From JACKAQ01 sp020634975 [NCBI: Calditrichia bacterium] (GTDB lineage: Bacteria > Calditrichota > Calditrichia > RBG-13-44-9), in contig JACKAQ010000001.1 in the NCBI GenBank assembly GCA_020634975.1, positions 3,472,001 through 3,536,000 on the forward strand: a DNA stretch of 64,000 nucleotides, in the 5' to 3' direction. Numbering within the stretch: the first letter of the stretch is position 1; every line of letters begins with the position of its first letter. Under the pieces are notes generated by a model, which did no database searches, had not been told where the DNA came from, and was given only the letters and a program-made list of their open reading frames with translations. This document shows, in pieces, positions 53,323-62,287 of the stretch. Both the position numbers and the translations under genes were made by a program.

Positions 53323-54081
53323 TTACAACGCGATGACTGCTTTCAAGTATTCCCGACGCATGGTTGCGATGTTCTGGATGGAAATGCCTTTCGGGCAGAC
53401 CGCTTCGCATTCGCCGTGGTTGGAGCAGTTACCGAAGCCTTCTTCGTCCATCTGCATGACCATCCGGGCGGCACGGCGATTTCGCTCAGGATGTCCCTGT
53501 GGCAAATATGTGTACTGCGATATTTTTGCGCCAACAAACAGCGCCGCAGATGCGTTGGGGCAAGCCGCAACACATGCACCGCAGCCGATGCACTGGGCAG
53601 CATCCATCGAGAGATCCGCCATTTCTTTTGCGATCGGAACTGCGTTGGCATCCGGTGCGTTGCCGGTATTCATCGAAACATAGCCGCCGGCAGCAATGAT
53701 GCGGTCAAATGAAGTCCGGTCTACCGTCAGATCTTTCAGCACCGGAAAAGCTTTGGCGCGAAACGGCTCGATGGTTACGGTATCGCCGTTTTTGAAATGG
53801 CGCATGTGAAGCTGGCAGGTTGCGGTTTCCCGTTCGGGCCCGTGCGCAACACCGTTGATGACCAAACTACACATGCCGCAAATGCCTTCGCGGCAATCGT
53901 TATCAAATTCGATGGGATCTTTGCCTTCGTGAATCAACTGTTCGTTCAAAACGTCCAGCATTTCCAGAAAGGACATGTGGGGCGATATATTGTCGAGTTG
54001 ATAGGGCACCATTTGTCCTTCCTCATGTCCGGAAGGCTGGCGCCAGATTAGCAATTTTAAGGATAATTTTTCGTCGCTCAT
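53323..54081 (-). CDS. sdhB: Succinate dehydrogenase/fumarate reductase iron-sulfur subunit
   Basis: The 252-residue protein has the [2Fe-2S] motif [11 protein letters not shown] with a later Cys, then [12 protein letters not shown] and [15 protein letters not shown] for the [4Fe-4S] and [3Fe-4S] clusters. In the last motif the family order is C-x2-x-x2-C-x3-CP; here [12 protein letters not shown] fits. It carries electrons from the flavoprotein to the membrane quinone site. It is the last gene of the sdhCAB operon, 49 bases after sdhA, and is followed by a terminator. Confidence 0.95.
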   Translation of the reverse strand: MSDEKLSLKLLIWRQPSGHEEGQMVPYQLDNISPHMSFLEMLDVLNEQLIHEGKDPIEFDNDCREGICGMCSLVINGVAHGPERETATCQLHMRHFKNGDTVTIEPFRAKAFPVLKDLTVDRTSFDRIIAAGGYVSMNTGNAPDANAVPIAKEMADLSMDAAQCIGCGACVAACPNASAALFVGAKISQYTYLPQGHPERNRRAARMVMQMDEEGFGNCSNHGECEAVCPKGISIQNIATMRREYLKAVIAL

Positions 54082-54130
54082 TTAAATTGCCCTTTGTCGA
54101 TATTGAGTTAAATCGTTCATTTTATTCAGT

Positions 54131-56062
54131 TTATTTGTAGCTGCGCTGGGTCAGCTTCACATTCTCGAACGTCAACGATTCTTCGTGACGAACCGGTTTT
54201 TCGTCATCACCTTTGTATTCCCATGCAGCAACGTGAGTGAATTTTTCATCATCACGCCGTGCTTCGCCTTCCGGTGTCTGAAATTCTTCGCGGAAGTGAC
54301 CGCCGCAGGATTCTTCGCGGGTGAGTGCGTCACGCGCCATCAACTCGCCGAGTTCCAGAAAATCGGCAACGCGCATGGCAAATTCCAGATTTTTGTTGAG
54401 ATGTTTGGCATCGCCGGGAATGTTCACGTTGTTCCAGAAATCTTTGCGCAATTCCGGAATGCGGTCCAGCGCTTCGTTTAACCCTTTGGCATCGCGGGAC
54501 ATGCCGACTTTATCCCACATAATCATGCCCAGTTCGCGATGAATTTGGGTAACGGTTTTCTTGCCTTTAACGCCCAATAATTGTTTGGTGCGTTCCTGAA
54601 CAAAATTTTCGGCTTCTGCGAATGCTTTTTCTTCCGTGCCGACTTTCGGCAGATCGGCTGTCGCCAGATAATCGCCGATGGTGTAAGGAATCACAAAATA
54701 GCCATCTGCCAAACCCTGCATTAATGCGCTGGCGCCCAAACGGTTTGCACCGTGATCGGAAAAGTTCGCTTCGCCGAGAACATACAATCCGGGAATATTG
54801 CTCATCAAATTGTAATCGACCCACAATCCGCCCATGGTGTAGTGAACGGCGGGATAAATGCGCATCGGCGATTTGTACGGATCTTCGCCGGTGATGCGTT
54901 CATACATTTGGAACAAATTGCCGTAACGGTCGCGAATGGTATCTTCGCCAAGGCGTTTGATGGAATCTGCAAAATCGAGATAAACCGCCAGTTTGGTTTC
55001 GCCAACGCCATTGCCTTCGTCGCAGGCATATTTTGCGTTTCGCGATGCCACGTCGCGCGGCACTAAATTGCCGAATGACGGATATTTACGTTCTAGATAA
55101 TAATCGCGTTCCGATTCGGGAATCTGGCTCGGCGGACGATTGTCGCCAATCTTTTTGGGCACCCACACACGACCGTCGTTCCGTAAACTTTCGCTCATCA
55201 GCGTAAGTTTGGATTGATAATCGCCGGAAACCGGGATGCAGGTCGGGTGAATTTGGGTGAAACAAGGGTTCCCGAAAAACGCGCCTTTTTTATAGCACCG
55301 CCATGCAGCGGTTGCATTGGAGTTTTTTGCGTTGGTGGACAGATAGTACACATTTCCGTAACCGCCGGTGCAGAGGACAACTGCATCGCCAACATAACGT
55401 TCAACCGCGCCGGTAACCAGATCGCGGGTAACGATGCCGCGCGCTTTTCCGTCGATAACCACGAGATCGAGCATTTCGCGGCGGGAATAGAGTTGCACTT
55501 TACCGAGATCAACCTGACGCATCAGCGAGCCGTATGCGCCCAGCAGCAATTGCTGACCGGTTTGTCCGCGGGCGTAAAATGTGCGGGAAACCAGCACACC
55601 GCCGAACGAACGGTTGGAGAGCAACCCGCCGTAATCGCGGGCAAACGGTACACCCTGGGCAGCGCATTGGTCGATAATATTGGCGCTCAGCTCCGCCAAA
55701 CGATACACATTGCCTTCCCGTGCCCGGAAATCGCCACCTTTTACGGTGTCGTAAAACAGCCGGAAAACGCTGTCGTTATCATTCTGATAGTTTTTTGCTG
55801 CGTTAATGCCGCCCTGAGCCGCAATGCTGTGCGCCCGGCGCGGTGAATCCTGAATACAAAATGTTTGCACATTATAGCCCAACTCCGCCAATGAAGCGGA
55901 AGCGGAAGCACCGGCAAGACCGGTCCCCACAACAATAATATTAAATTTACGTTTGTTGTTCGGGCTGACGACTTTGATGTTGTTTTTGTGGATTTCCCAT
56001 TTCCGTTCTATTGGCCCGGATGGGATTTTGCTATCCAATATTGTTTTTTCTGTTGTTGCCAT
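54131..56062 (-). CDS. sdhA: Succinate dehydrogenase/fumarate reductase flavoprotein subunit
   Basis: The 643-residue protein has the FAD motif [19 protein letters not shown] (44-62), [18 protein letters not shown] with the likely covalent flavin-binding His78, [11 protein letters not shown], and [20 protein letters not shown]. Insertions and the ending [16 protein letters not shown] match the longer Bacteroidota/delta-proteobacterial form. It oxidises succinate to fumarate (or the reverse) at the inner face of the membrane. ATG follows GGAGGA. Confidence 0.96.
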   Translation of the reverse strand: MATTEKTILDSKIPSGPIERKWEIHKNNIKVVSPNNKRKFNIIVVGTGLAGASASASLAELGYNVQTFCIQDSPRRAHSIAAQGGINAAKNYQNDNDSVFRLFYDTVKGGDFRAREGNVYRLAELSANIIDQCAAQGVPFARDYGGLLSNRSFGGVLVSRTFYARGQTGQQLLLGAYGSLMRQVDLGKVQLYSRREMLDLVVIDGKARGIVTRDLVTGAVERYVGDAVVLCTGGYGNVYYLSTNAKNSNATAAWRCYKKGAFFGNPCFTQIHPTCIPVSGDYQSKLTLMSESLRNDGRVWVPKKIGDNRPPSQIPESERDYYLERKYPSFGNLVPRDVASRNAKYACDEGNGVGETKLAVYLDFADSIKRLGEDTIRDRYGNLFQMYERITGEDPYKSPMRIYPAVHYTMGGLWVDYNLMSNIPGLYVLGEANFSDHGANRLGASALMQGLADGYFVIPYTIGDYLATADLPKVGTEEKAFAEAENFVQERTKQLLGVKGKKTVTQIHRELGMIMWDKVGMSRDAKGLNEALDRIPELRKDFWNNVNIPGDAKHLNKNLEFAMRVADFLELGELMARDALTREESCGGHFREEFQTPEGEARRDDEKFTHVAAWEYKGDDEKPVRHEESLTFENVKLTQRSYK

Positions 56063-56081
56063 TGATGGAATCCTCCGAAGA

Positions 56082-56777
56082 TTAACCGGCTAAATATTGA
56101 CCGAAAAATACAGCTATCGGCACTACCATAAATCCAAAGCCTACAACTGCAGCAATTACTAAACCTAAAAAATACAGTGTGTTAGAGTATTTAGGCTTGT
56201 TCGTGCCCAGCGACTGAAACGCACTCCAAAATCCGTGACGAACGTGCCCGAGCAATAATAGCATCACTGCGATATAGCCAATGGCATACACCGGATTTTG
56301 AAATTTTTCATCGACCAGCCGGTACATATCCCGCATTACAACGCCATCAACGGTGGTTTCGTAATGTGCACCAAATTTGAACGAAACAAGGTGAATAGCC
56401 GTGAAAACCAGCAAAATTACACCGGTAACAGCCATCGACCGTGAAAAAAGAGTCTGTTTGCTGGAACCACCCGTGCTGGTCAGTTTGTGATAGCGGGATG
56501 GCCGCGCCTGTCTACTGATAGCCGTAACGCTTATACCGCTAAAAGCGTGTGCCAAAAATGCAACCAGCAAAACCAGTTCAACTAAATATAGCAGTGGCCC
56601 CAAACTTGTTAATTTATACGTATAAAGATTGTAGGCATCTGGTCCACCGAAAACGAATGAAAGATTCCCCAGCATGTGCATGATAACGAAAAATACCAGA
56701 AATAATCCGGTAATTGCCATTACGATTTTTTTTACAATAGTCGTTGCCAGGGACACTTTAAATGCTTGTGCTGCCAT
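56082..56777 (-). CDS. sdhC: Succinate dehydrogenase cytochrome b subunit (single-subunit anchor)
   Basis: The 231-residue membrane protein has five helices and the type-B anchor pattern of Bacteroidota and Bacillus: [20 protein letters not shown] (helix 1, heme His), [28 protein letters not shown] and [18 protein letters not shown]. Several conserved histidines would bind two hemes. The absence of an sdhD gene fits the single-subunit anchor. It is first in the operon, 19 bases before sdhA, with two inverted repeats upstream. Confidence 0.92.
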   Translation of the reverse strand: MAAQAFKVSLATTIVKKIVMAITGLFLVFFVIMHMLGNLSFVFGGPDAYNLYTYKLTSLGPLLYLVELVLLVAFLAHAFSGISVTAISRQARPSRYHKLTSTGGSSKQTLFSRSMAVTGVILLVFTAIHLVSFKFGAHYETTVDGVVMRDMYRLVDEKFQNPVYAIGYIAVMLLLLGHVRHGFWSAFQSLGTNKPKYSNTLYFLGLVIAAVVGFGFMVVPIAVFFGQYLAG

Positions 56778-56810
56778 GACTTCCTTACTGTAGTTTAGGT
56801 TTATTTTTTA

Positions 56811-56829
56811 TACAACCAAAATGGTTGTA
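56811..56829. promoter_or_regulatory. Perfect 19-bp dyad upstream of sdhC
   Basis: TACAACCAAAATGGTTGTA has two eight-base arms around AAA and ends 34 to 52 bases before the sdhC start. Its symmetry and place suggest an operator or a leader hairpin. It is not a Rex (TTGTGA..TCACAA) or FNR consensus. Confidence 0.45.
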
Positions 56830-56942
56830 ATAATGAATTGTCAAACCCATGGGTTCATGAAAAATTAAGAGAAAAAATGATCGCGGCAAAGGTAAGGGGA
56901 AAATAGACATCTCTTCAATCAGATATTCGGTAAATGAAAATA

Positions 56943-56976
56943 AAACAACCCAAATTCGGCATATTTGAAGTTGTTT
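56943..56976. promoter_or_regulatory. Second inverted repeat upstream of sdhC
   Basis: AAACAAC (56943-56949) and GTTGTTT (56970-56976), with inner CAAAT/ATTTG pairing and a small bulge, share the ACAAC..GTTGT arms of the dyad at 56811. It lies about 170-200 bases before sdhC. Confidence 0.35.
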
Positions 56977-57246
56977 AAATCACAATGAATAAACCACCTT
57001 TATCAATTAAAATCAAGTTCTTTGCAAAAAAGGGAATTATTTTTCTGAAGCTTCATCAGCGAAATTTACCGGGTGAAATTATGCGTTAATCGATGCGAAG
57101 CAATATTTGCAATATCATTACAATTGCTTAAATTAACAGGCTGGTTATATAAAATATTTCAATGGATAAACTGAAAAAATGCTTGAAAAGATCAGTTGCA
57201 TCATCTATATTTGCTCGCTATAAAATTCTTAATGGAGAAGAAATCA

Positions 57247-57639
57247 ATGTTATATGGATTTTTAGTTTCTTTATTTGTGCTTTGCAGTATTTTAATGATC
57301 GTCGTCATCCTGATGCAAGCCAGCAAAGGTGGCGGTTTGGCAGGTTCATTTGGCGGAATGGGCAGTTCCGGCGGGATTTTGGGCGCCAGAGGCGCATCAT
57401 CTTTTCTGCAAAAAACCACAGTTGGTCTTGCTGTTACGTACGCGCTACTTTGTCTGGTGATCAGCATTATGAGCACCCAGACAGAATCTATCAATAGCAA
57501 AACGCAGCAAAAACTGTTGGATCAGCAGCAAACGACGTCGCCGTTAACCGCGCCGCCGGCTGTTGAATCACCCGTACAGGAGCAACCGGCTCAAACACCA
57601 GCTGACGATAGCCAAAACGACAATAATTCCAACAATTAA
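57247..57639 (+). CDS. secG: Preprotein translocase subunit SecG
   Basis: ATG 57247 follows GGAGAAG; an upstream ATG at 57232 overlaps that SD. The 130-residue protein has helix 1 (LYGFLVSLFVLCSILMIVVI), the conserved loop MQASKGGGLAGSFGGMGSSG and helix 2 (TVGLAVTYALLCLVISIM), as in SecG, then a glutamine/proline-rich cytosolic or periplasmic tail of about 60 residues. It assists SecYE-SecA secretion. The tRNA-Leu gene lies eight bases after the stop and is probably co-transcribed. Confidence 0.93.
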   Translation: MLYGFLVSLFVLCSILMIVVILMQASKGGGLAGSFGGMGSSGGILGARGASSFLQKTTVGLAVTYALLCLVISIMSTQTESINSKTQQKLLDQQQTTSPLTAPPAVESPVQEQPAQTPADDSQNDNNSNN

Positions 57640-57647
57640 TCCCCTCT

Positions 57648-57734
57648 GCTGGAGTGGTGGAATTGGCAGACACGCTATCTTGAGGGGGTAGTGCTCGTAA
57701 GGGCGTGCGGGTTCGAGTCCCGCCTCCAGCACCA
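57648..57734 (+). tRNA. tRNA-Leu (GAG), CCA encoded
   Basis: A class II tRNA: acceptor GCTGGAG pairs with CTCCAGC, anticodon stem CTATC/GGTAG (57675-57679 and 57687-57691), loop TTGAGGG with anticodon GAG at 57682-57684, a long variable arm, T-arm GCGGG-TTCGAGT-CCCGC and CCA at 57732-57734. It reads CUC/CUU codons. It stands directly downstream of secG, as leuU does in E. coli, and has its own terminator at 57781. Confidence 0.97.
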
Positions 57735-57780
57735 TCGACATCGACAACCACGCGATTGTTCAACAGATTGATTGTTTTTT

Positions 57781-57816
57781 AAAAGCCGAAAAAATGAAAA
57801 TTTTTTCGGCTTTTTT
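57781..57816 (+). terminator. Rho-independent terminator of the secG-tRNA unit
   Basis: AAAAGCCGAAAAAAT and ATTTTTTCGGCTTTT form a long stem around GAAA, ending in a T-run. Confidence 0.9.
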
Positions 57817-58122
57817 ATTTGATTTAACCCTTCCGAAGCGATTCTTTTCCTGCAATTAAACACGATACATCAACTGTAATTGAATTGTGTTTAGGATTGA
57901 TGTAAAATCCTAAACAAGAATTGCAGCATCTGATTGACAGAGATCTCATCTCAAAAACGCTATAAAATAATGATTTTTTTGCATTCAGCTTTATTGACTG
58001 TAACCTGAATCAAATAAACATATCTAAACAAATATATACATCGCTTTATTAATATTTTTTTGCTATACTTTATTCGTTGGGGTGGATCATTTAACATAAT
58101 CCGGCAATTGAGGAGAATCGAG
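57817..58122. other. Intergenic region before the SQR-like gene
   Basis: It contains the overlapping stem structures at 57850-57926, a TATACT hexamer near 58062 that could be a -10 box, and the SD AGGAG before 58123. No gene is visible. Confidence 0.55.
57850..57926 (+). promoter_or_regulatory. Nested and mutually exclusive stems (possible RNA switch or operator)
   Basis: Outer arms CTGCAATT (57850-57857) and AATTGCAG (57919-57926) enclose an 11-pair hairpin TGTTTAGGATT (57888-57898) / AATCCTAAACA (57906-57916). TAAACAC (57857-57863) can instead pair with GTGTTTA (57887-57893), which would break that hairpin. The alternative pairings suggest a switch; the inner dyad could equally be a protein-binding operator. 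Confidence 0.4.
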
Positions 58123-59580
58123 ATGGCGCGACTATTAATTCTTGGTGGGGGCATATCGGGGCAGACTGCTGCACTTCATGCCAAAGCACAACTGGGCAGC
58201 AAACACGAAGTTGCTGTAATTACACCCAATAGTCAATGGAACTGGATTCCGTCCAATATTTGGGTTGGGGTTGGATTGATGAAACCTGCTCAGGTTACTT
58301 TTCCGTTGGGTCCGGTTTATAAAAAAACCGGCATCACTTATTATCAGGCCAAAGCGATCAGCATTCACCCGGAAGGTGGTGCTGCCAATGCCAAACCGCA
58401 TGTGATGGTTGAATATACCGCTCCCGAAAGACAGGGTCAGTTGGAAGCTGTGACCTATGATTATTTGATCAATGCGACCGGACCAAAATTGAAATTTGAA
58501 GCCACCGAAGGATTGGGACCACACCGGAACAGCTTGTCCGTTTGCACATACGATCATGCTGCGCAAACCGCCAAAATGCTCGATGAATTAACCGAGCAAA
58601 TGAAACGCGGTGAGAAAAAAACCTTGGTGATCGGCACCGGACACGGCAATTGCACCTGCCAGGGCGCAGCGTTCGAATATCTGTTTAACGTGGAATACGA
58701 ACTGCAGCGCCGCAAAGTGCGGGACAAAGCAAAAATCATCTGGATTTCCAACGAACAGGAATTGGGCGATTTTGGCATTGGCGGGATGCACGTAAAGCGT
58801 GGCGGCTATGTCACGCATTCGCGGGTATTTACGGAGTCTTTGTATACGGAGCGCGGCATCGAGTGGATTACCCGTGCGCATGTGAAAGAAGTTGGCAAAA
58901 AGGAATTGTCTTACGAAAATCTCGATGGCGAGGAAAAAACAGTCGGGTTCGATTTTGCAATGCTGCTGCCCCCGTTTTCCGGAGTGGGGATGAAAGCGTT
59001 CGATAAAAATGAAGTGGACATTACCAACAAGCTTTTCGCACCGAACGGTTTTATGATTGTTGATGCGGATTATCAATCGAAACCATACGAAGAATGGTCG
59101 CCGGCGGATTGGCCGAAAACCTACCAACATCCCCAATATAAAAATATTTTCGCAGTGGGCATCGCCTTTGCACCGCCGCACGCTATTTCCAAACCGATGA
59201 AAAGTCCCAATGGAACGCCGATTTTCCCGACGCCGCCGCGAACGGGCATGCCTTCCGGCGTTATGGCGCGACAGGTCGCGTTGAATATTGTGGATATGAT
59301 GAAAGGAAAAGCGGATCGTCCCAAACGCGAGGCATCGTTGGCAAATATGGGCGCGGCTTGCATCGCTTCTGCGGGCGCAAATTTCTTCAGCGGAACAGCG
59401 GTTTCGATGACGATGTATCCGATTATCCCCGATTTCAACCGCTTTCCCGGCACGGGACGGGATTTGAATTATACCACTGGCGAAATCGGGCTTGCCGGAC
59501 ACTGGATCAAATATTTGCTGCACCACGCGTTTATTTACAAAGCCAAAGCCAATCCGATGTGGCGGATAGTACCGGAATAA
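58123..59580 (+). CDS. Sulfide:quinone oxidoreductase-like flavoprotein
   Basis: ATG 58123 follows GAGGAG; upstream in-frame codons are not family-like. The 485-residue protein has the FAD motif LILGGGISGQTAALHA (5-20), GTGHGNCTCQGAAFEYLFNV with two cysteines, GGMHVKRGGYVTHSRVF, LLPPFSGVGMKAF, and a C-terminal segment with GAACIASAGANFFSGTAVSM and IKYLLHHAFIYKAK, which should be an amphipathic membrane anchor. It fits an SQR subgroup that passes electrons from sulfide or another reduced sulfur compound to quinone. Direct proof of substrate is lacking. The 59-residue gene follows after 86 bases. Confidence 0.8.
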   Translation: MARLLILGGGISGQTAALHAKAQLGSKHEVAVITPNSQWNWIPSNIWVGVGLMKPAQVTFPLGPVYKKTGITYYQAKAISIHPEGGAANAKPHVMVEYTAPERQGQLEAVTYDYLINATGPKLKFEATEGLGPHRNSLSVCTYDHAAQTAKMLDELTEQMKRGEKKTLVIGTGHGNCTCQGAAFEYLFNVEYELQRRKVRDKAKIIWISNEQELGDFGIGGMHVKRGGYVTHSRVFTESLYTERGIEWITRAHVKEVGKKELSYENLDGEEKTVGFDFAMLLPPFSGVGMKAFDKNEVDITNKLFAPNGFMIVDADYQSKPYEEWSPADWPKTYQHPQYKNIFAVGIAFAPPHAISKPMKSPNGTPIFPTPPRTGMPSGVMARQVALNIVDMMKGKADRPKREASLANMGAACIASAGANFFSGTAVSMTMYPIIPDFNRFPGTGRDLNYTTGEIGLAGHWIKYLLHHAFIYKAKANPMWRIVPE

Positions 59581-59599
59581 CGGAAACCCGAACCCGTAG

Positions 59600-59619
59600 A
59601 GGCGCTTCACGAAGCGCCT
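59600..59619. repeat. Perfect palindrome of the 'GTAG' family, copy 2
   Basis: AGGCGCTTC (59600-59608), AC, GAAGCGCCT (59611-59619), preceded by GTAG and followed by A-run. The same architecture as 17896-17915. It lies between the SQR-like gene and its small partner. Confidence 0.6.
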
Positions 59620-59666
59620 AAAAAAACACAGAATAATGTTGGAATCAAAATTGAGGAGATACACAA

Positions 59667-59846
59667 ATGGCAGAGCAAAACCAGCCAGAACAAAAAGCAG
59701 ACGCCGAACGGACACCGTATGGACAGAATTTTTATCCGCCGGTGCCAACGCAATTCACCAAAACGATGCGCACAAATATTTTCTGGCAACTGTACCGTTT
59801 TGTGGTCATCAATATTAAAATGTTGCGGATGGTTCGAAAACACTGA
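59667..59846 (+). CDS. 59-residue protein encoded after the SQR-like gene
   Basis: I found this frame by reading the gap: ATG 59667 after GAGGAG, stop TGA 59844-59846. The product begins MAEQNQPEQKADAERTPYGQ and continues NFYPPVPTQFTKTMRTNIFW, QLYRFVVINIKMLRMVRKH. The first half is polar, the second basic and amphipathic, suggesting peripheral membrane attachment but no full transmembrane helix. The good SD and position directly after the SQR-like gene suggest a small subunit or assembly partner. No family recognised. Confidence 0.65.
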   Translation: MAEQNQPEQKADAERTPYGQNFYPPVPTQFTKTMRTNIFWQLYRFVVINIKMLRMVRKH

Positions 59847-59988
59847 TCAGCAAAACAGTTTTTTCTTGTGTGATAACCGAATATTTATCAATTTGTGAAA
59901 CCGTTCCGGGTGCGATGCTAAACCCATCGCACCTGAAAATGGGCACGAATTTATTTTTCATAAACGCAAGAAAAAACAAGTGATTACA

Positions 59989-60651
59989 ATGGAATTTAAT
60001 GCCGCTGTTTCGCAAATCAAACAGGTGTTGAACGGACGTACTCCCCGTGAGTTGCAGATTCCCGGTTTTCTGCCGGCTGCCGTCGTGCTGCCGTTTTTCA
60101 ATAAAAACGGTGAAGCCCATATTTTGTTCACCATGCGATCGGAAAAGGTGCTGCACCACAAAGGGCAGGTCTCTTTTCCCGGCGGCGCGTGGGAGGAACA
60201 GGATAGCACATTGGCGGAAACCGCGTTGCGGGAAACCGACGAAGAAGTGGGCATCCCGCCGGAGCAGCTCCGGATTCTCGGGCAGCTCGATGATTTTCCG
60301 ACAATCACCGATTTTTTGGTGACGCCTTTTGTGGCAACCATGCCGTATCCCTATCCTCACAACATCAGCGCGGACGAAGTCGCCGAATTGCTGGAAGTAC
60401 CGCTAAGTTTGTTTCTCACCGACGAATTTTTTGAGATGAAAGAAAAGACATTCGGCGATAAAGTGTATCCGGTTTATTACTATTATTTTAAACACGCGGT
60501 AATTTGGGGTGTGACCGGATTCATCATCAATCGATTTGTGGAACTGGTGTTCGGTTACAATCCCGCCGGAAAAAGCATCCTCAGTGATCCCCGGAACGAA
60601 GCATATTTGCAGGAAAATATTTATCGGCGTGGCATAAAAAAGCGCAGTTAA
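59989..60651 (+). CDS. Nudix hydrolase, CoA pyrophosphatase (NudL/UPF0035) type
   Basis: I prefer ATG 59989 over a GTG nine bases upstream; 220 residues. The UPF0035 signature LFTMRSEKVLHHKGQVSFPG (46-65) precedes a Nudix box GAWEEQDSTLAETALRETDE then EVGI (66-89) with REx-EE catalytic glutamates. This arrangement is specific for coenzyme A diphosphatases, which split CoA into 4'-phosphopantetheine and adenosine 3',5'-bisphosphate. It is longer than E. coli NudL by about 28 residues. Convergent with mobA, with 33 bases between stops. Confidence 0.88.
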   Translation: MEFNAAVSQIKQVLNGRTPRELQIPGFLPAAVVLPFFNKNGEAHILFTMRSEKVLHHKGQVSFPGGAWEEQDSTLAETALRETDEEVGIPPEQLRILGQLDDFPTITDFLVTPFVATMPYPYPHNISADEVAELLEVPLSLFLTDEFFEMKEKTFGDKVYPVYYYYFKHAVIWGVTGFIINRFVELVFGYNPAGKSILSDPRNEAYLQENIYRRGIKKRS

Positions 60652-60684
60652 ATCTCACTAAAATAATCTGTAAATCGTTACCAA

Positions 60685-61311
60685 TCAACTATTTGGTTGT
60701 TGAAAATTTGCGGCAATTTCTGCCAGATCCGATGGCGTGTTAATGTTGGTGAACAGCTGCGTACGGTAATCCGGCAACGCAACAGTCATATCTACAAATG
60801 TTGCGTCCAATGCAGAAAGCAGCTGATGCAGCGCAAAATTTTCTTCCGCCAGCGCATCCCGGAACGGCTGCCGCGACAGCGCGGAAACCGGCCACACGGA
60901 AACCAGCGGTTCTTTTCCGCGATGCGAGGTTGCAACTACCGGCGTTTCTGCCAGATTTGCCAACAGCGCATCGTAAACGCTGCGGCTCAGCAGCGGCATA
61001 TCGCAGGGAATGAATGCGACCCAATCCGTTTCGGCAATTTCCAGCGCGGCGGTTATCCCGGCGAGCGGACCAGTGCCGGGGTTGGCATCGCGGATAACCG
61101 GCAACCCGGCGCGGGAATAAACGTTGACATCGTTACAGCTGAGCTGTATTTTTGGGGCGATTTGTTGCGCCAGCGATATGGCAATTTCCAGCAACGATTT
61201 GCCGTTGAAAATAGCCAACGCTTTTGGCGCGCCAAAACGGGTGCTGTTGCCACCGGCTAAAATGACGGCAGACAGATTGATTTTCGGATGCCGGGTTGTG
61301 GGTGAAGTCAT
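60685..61311 (-). CDS. mobA: Molybdenum cofactor guanylyltransferase-like protein
   Basis: The 208-residue protein has the nucleotidyltransferase motif AVILAGGNSTRFGAPKALAI (15-34), GPLAGITAALE and FIPCDMPLLS with the metal-binding Asp, the order seen in MobA. It should attach GMP to molybdopterin to make MGD for molybdo- or tungsto-enzymes. Related MocA or nucleotidyltransferases share the first motif; DMP and GPLAG support MobA. No other Mo-cofactor gene is in the window. Start is ATG 61311, divergent from the next gene. Confidence 0.85.
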   Translation of the reverse strand: MTSPTTRHPKINLSAVILAGGNSTRFGAPKALAIFNGKSLLEIAISLAQQIAPKIQLSCNDVNVYSRAGLPVIRDANPGTGPLAGITAALEIAETDWVAFIPCDMPLLSRSVYDALLANLAETPVVATSHRGKEPLVSVWPVSALSRQPFRDALAEENFALHQLLSALDATFVDMTVALPDYRTQLFTNINTPSDLAEIAANFQQPNS

Positions 61312-61376
61312 ATTTTACCGTGATTTTCAGCGCAAAATTTACCGAAGATTTCCCAAACGATCAAGTTGAAATCCCC

Positions 61377-62021
61377 ATGAAATTACAATTCGAACAAATT
61401 TTTGATATCAGCGTCCGGTTGGGTGAGGAGTCCATCACTTTCCCCGGCGACCCCGCGTTTGAGCGCGAAGTGCTGATGAATATTCCCGAAAGCGGCATTT
61501 GCGAACTGAGCGGTTTGCGAATGAGCGCGCATTCCGGGACGCACATCGATATGCCGTCGCATTTCATCGAAAAGGGCAAACGGCTGGGAGACTACGCACC
61601 TGCAGAATTTATTTTTTCCGCAACGGTGGTGGAAATTGATAGCCCGGAAGCCATTTTCGCAGCGGATGTTCACGCGGCATCGCCGGAACCGGGAACTGCG
61701 TTGCTGTTCAAAACCGCAAATTCCCTGACAGGTTCCTGTTGCAACGGAAAATATACCAAGGATTATGTGTATCTTTCCGCAGATGCAGCAAATGCATGCG
61801 TTGAGAAAAAAGTGGCGTTAGTGGGCATCGATTATATTACCATAGAAGATCCCGATGATCCGGATTTTCCGGCGCACCACGCGGTGCTCGGCAACGGTAT
61901 TTTCATTTTGGAGGGCGTTAATTTACGCGATGTGCCCGCAGGAAAATACACCTTGATTGCGTTGCCGCTCAACATTCCCGATGGTGAGGCATCGCCGGTC
62001 AGGGCCATTTTACTGCGTTAA
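61377..62021 (+). CDS. Cyclase-family hydrolase (kynurenine formamidase-like)
   Basis: ATG 61377 opens MKLQFEQIFDISVRLGEESI; an upstream frame would overlap mobA and is rejected. The 214-residue protein has TFPGDPAFE, the metal motif HSGTHIDMPSHF (about 60-71) defining the cyclase/formamidase superfamily, and HHAVLGNGIFILEGVNL (about 176-192). Members hydrolyse N-formylkynurenine, isatin or carbamate-like substrates with Zn or Mn. No tryptophan-degradation gene is nearby, so the substrate stays open. SD is weak. Confidence 0.82.
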   Translation: MKLQFEQIFDISVRLGEESITFPGDPAFEREVLMNIPESGICELSGLRMSAHSGTHIDMPSHFIEKGKRLGDYAPAEFIFSATVVEIDSPEAIFAADVHAASPEPGTALLFKTANSLTGSCCNGKYTKDYVYLSADAANACVEKKVALVGIDYITIEDPDDPDFPAHHAVLGNGIFILEGVNLRDVPAGKYTLIALPLNIPDGEASPVRAILLR

Positions 62022-62287
62022 AAAAGCCAATATTCCACTAACTTTTCCGGCATCAACATGGTTATATTGAGAATGCAATTACAATCAAGGGTGGCGTAAG
62101 TTTTCAATTTGGCAAGCTGCGCATTGCGGATGTTGGGATGATCCGTTACTGGCAAATGGGGTTCAAATTTACCATTTCCCGGTGGTTTTTTGTTTGGCGC
62201 CGACAATTGCCGGTAAAATCGCAGGTCATGCTTTCGGAACTGCCTACCATAACAGAATGATCATTTGAGGGTGGAGCATTCACGTTT

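Larger units (their letters stand above)
56778..57246. other. Divergent sdhC-secG intergenic region
   Basis: These 469 bases contain two inverted repeats upstream of sdhC (56811-56829 and 56943-56976) and an SD-like GGAGAAG just before secG. No gene is visible. Confidence 0.6.

Noticed and set aside
14900-59619. CRISPR or integron origin for the palindromes
   Set aside because: The palindromes are single, widely separated and of different families; there are no regularly spaced repeats and no cas or integrase genes.
58588-59748. Minus-strand frame of 386 codons opposite the SQR-like gene
   Set aside because: The plus-strand gene has clear FAD and SQR motifs. The antisense product has no domain and a composition expected of a reverse reading.
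62018-62206. Minus-strand 62-codon frame in the gap before the GAF sensor
   Set aside because: No SD, no recognisable sequence and no continuation; the gap looks non-coding.
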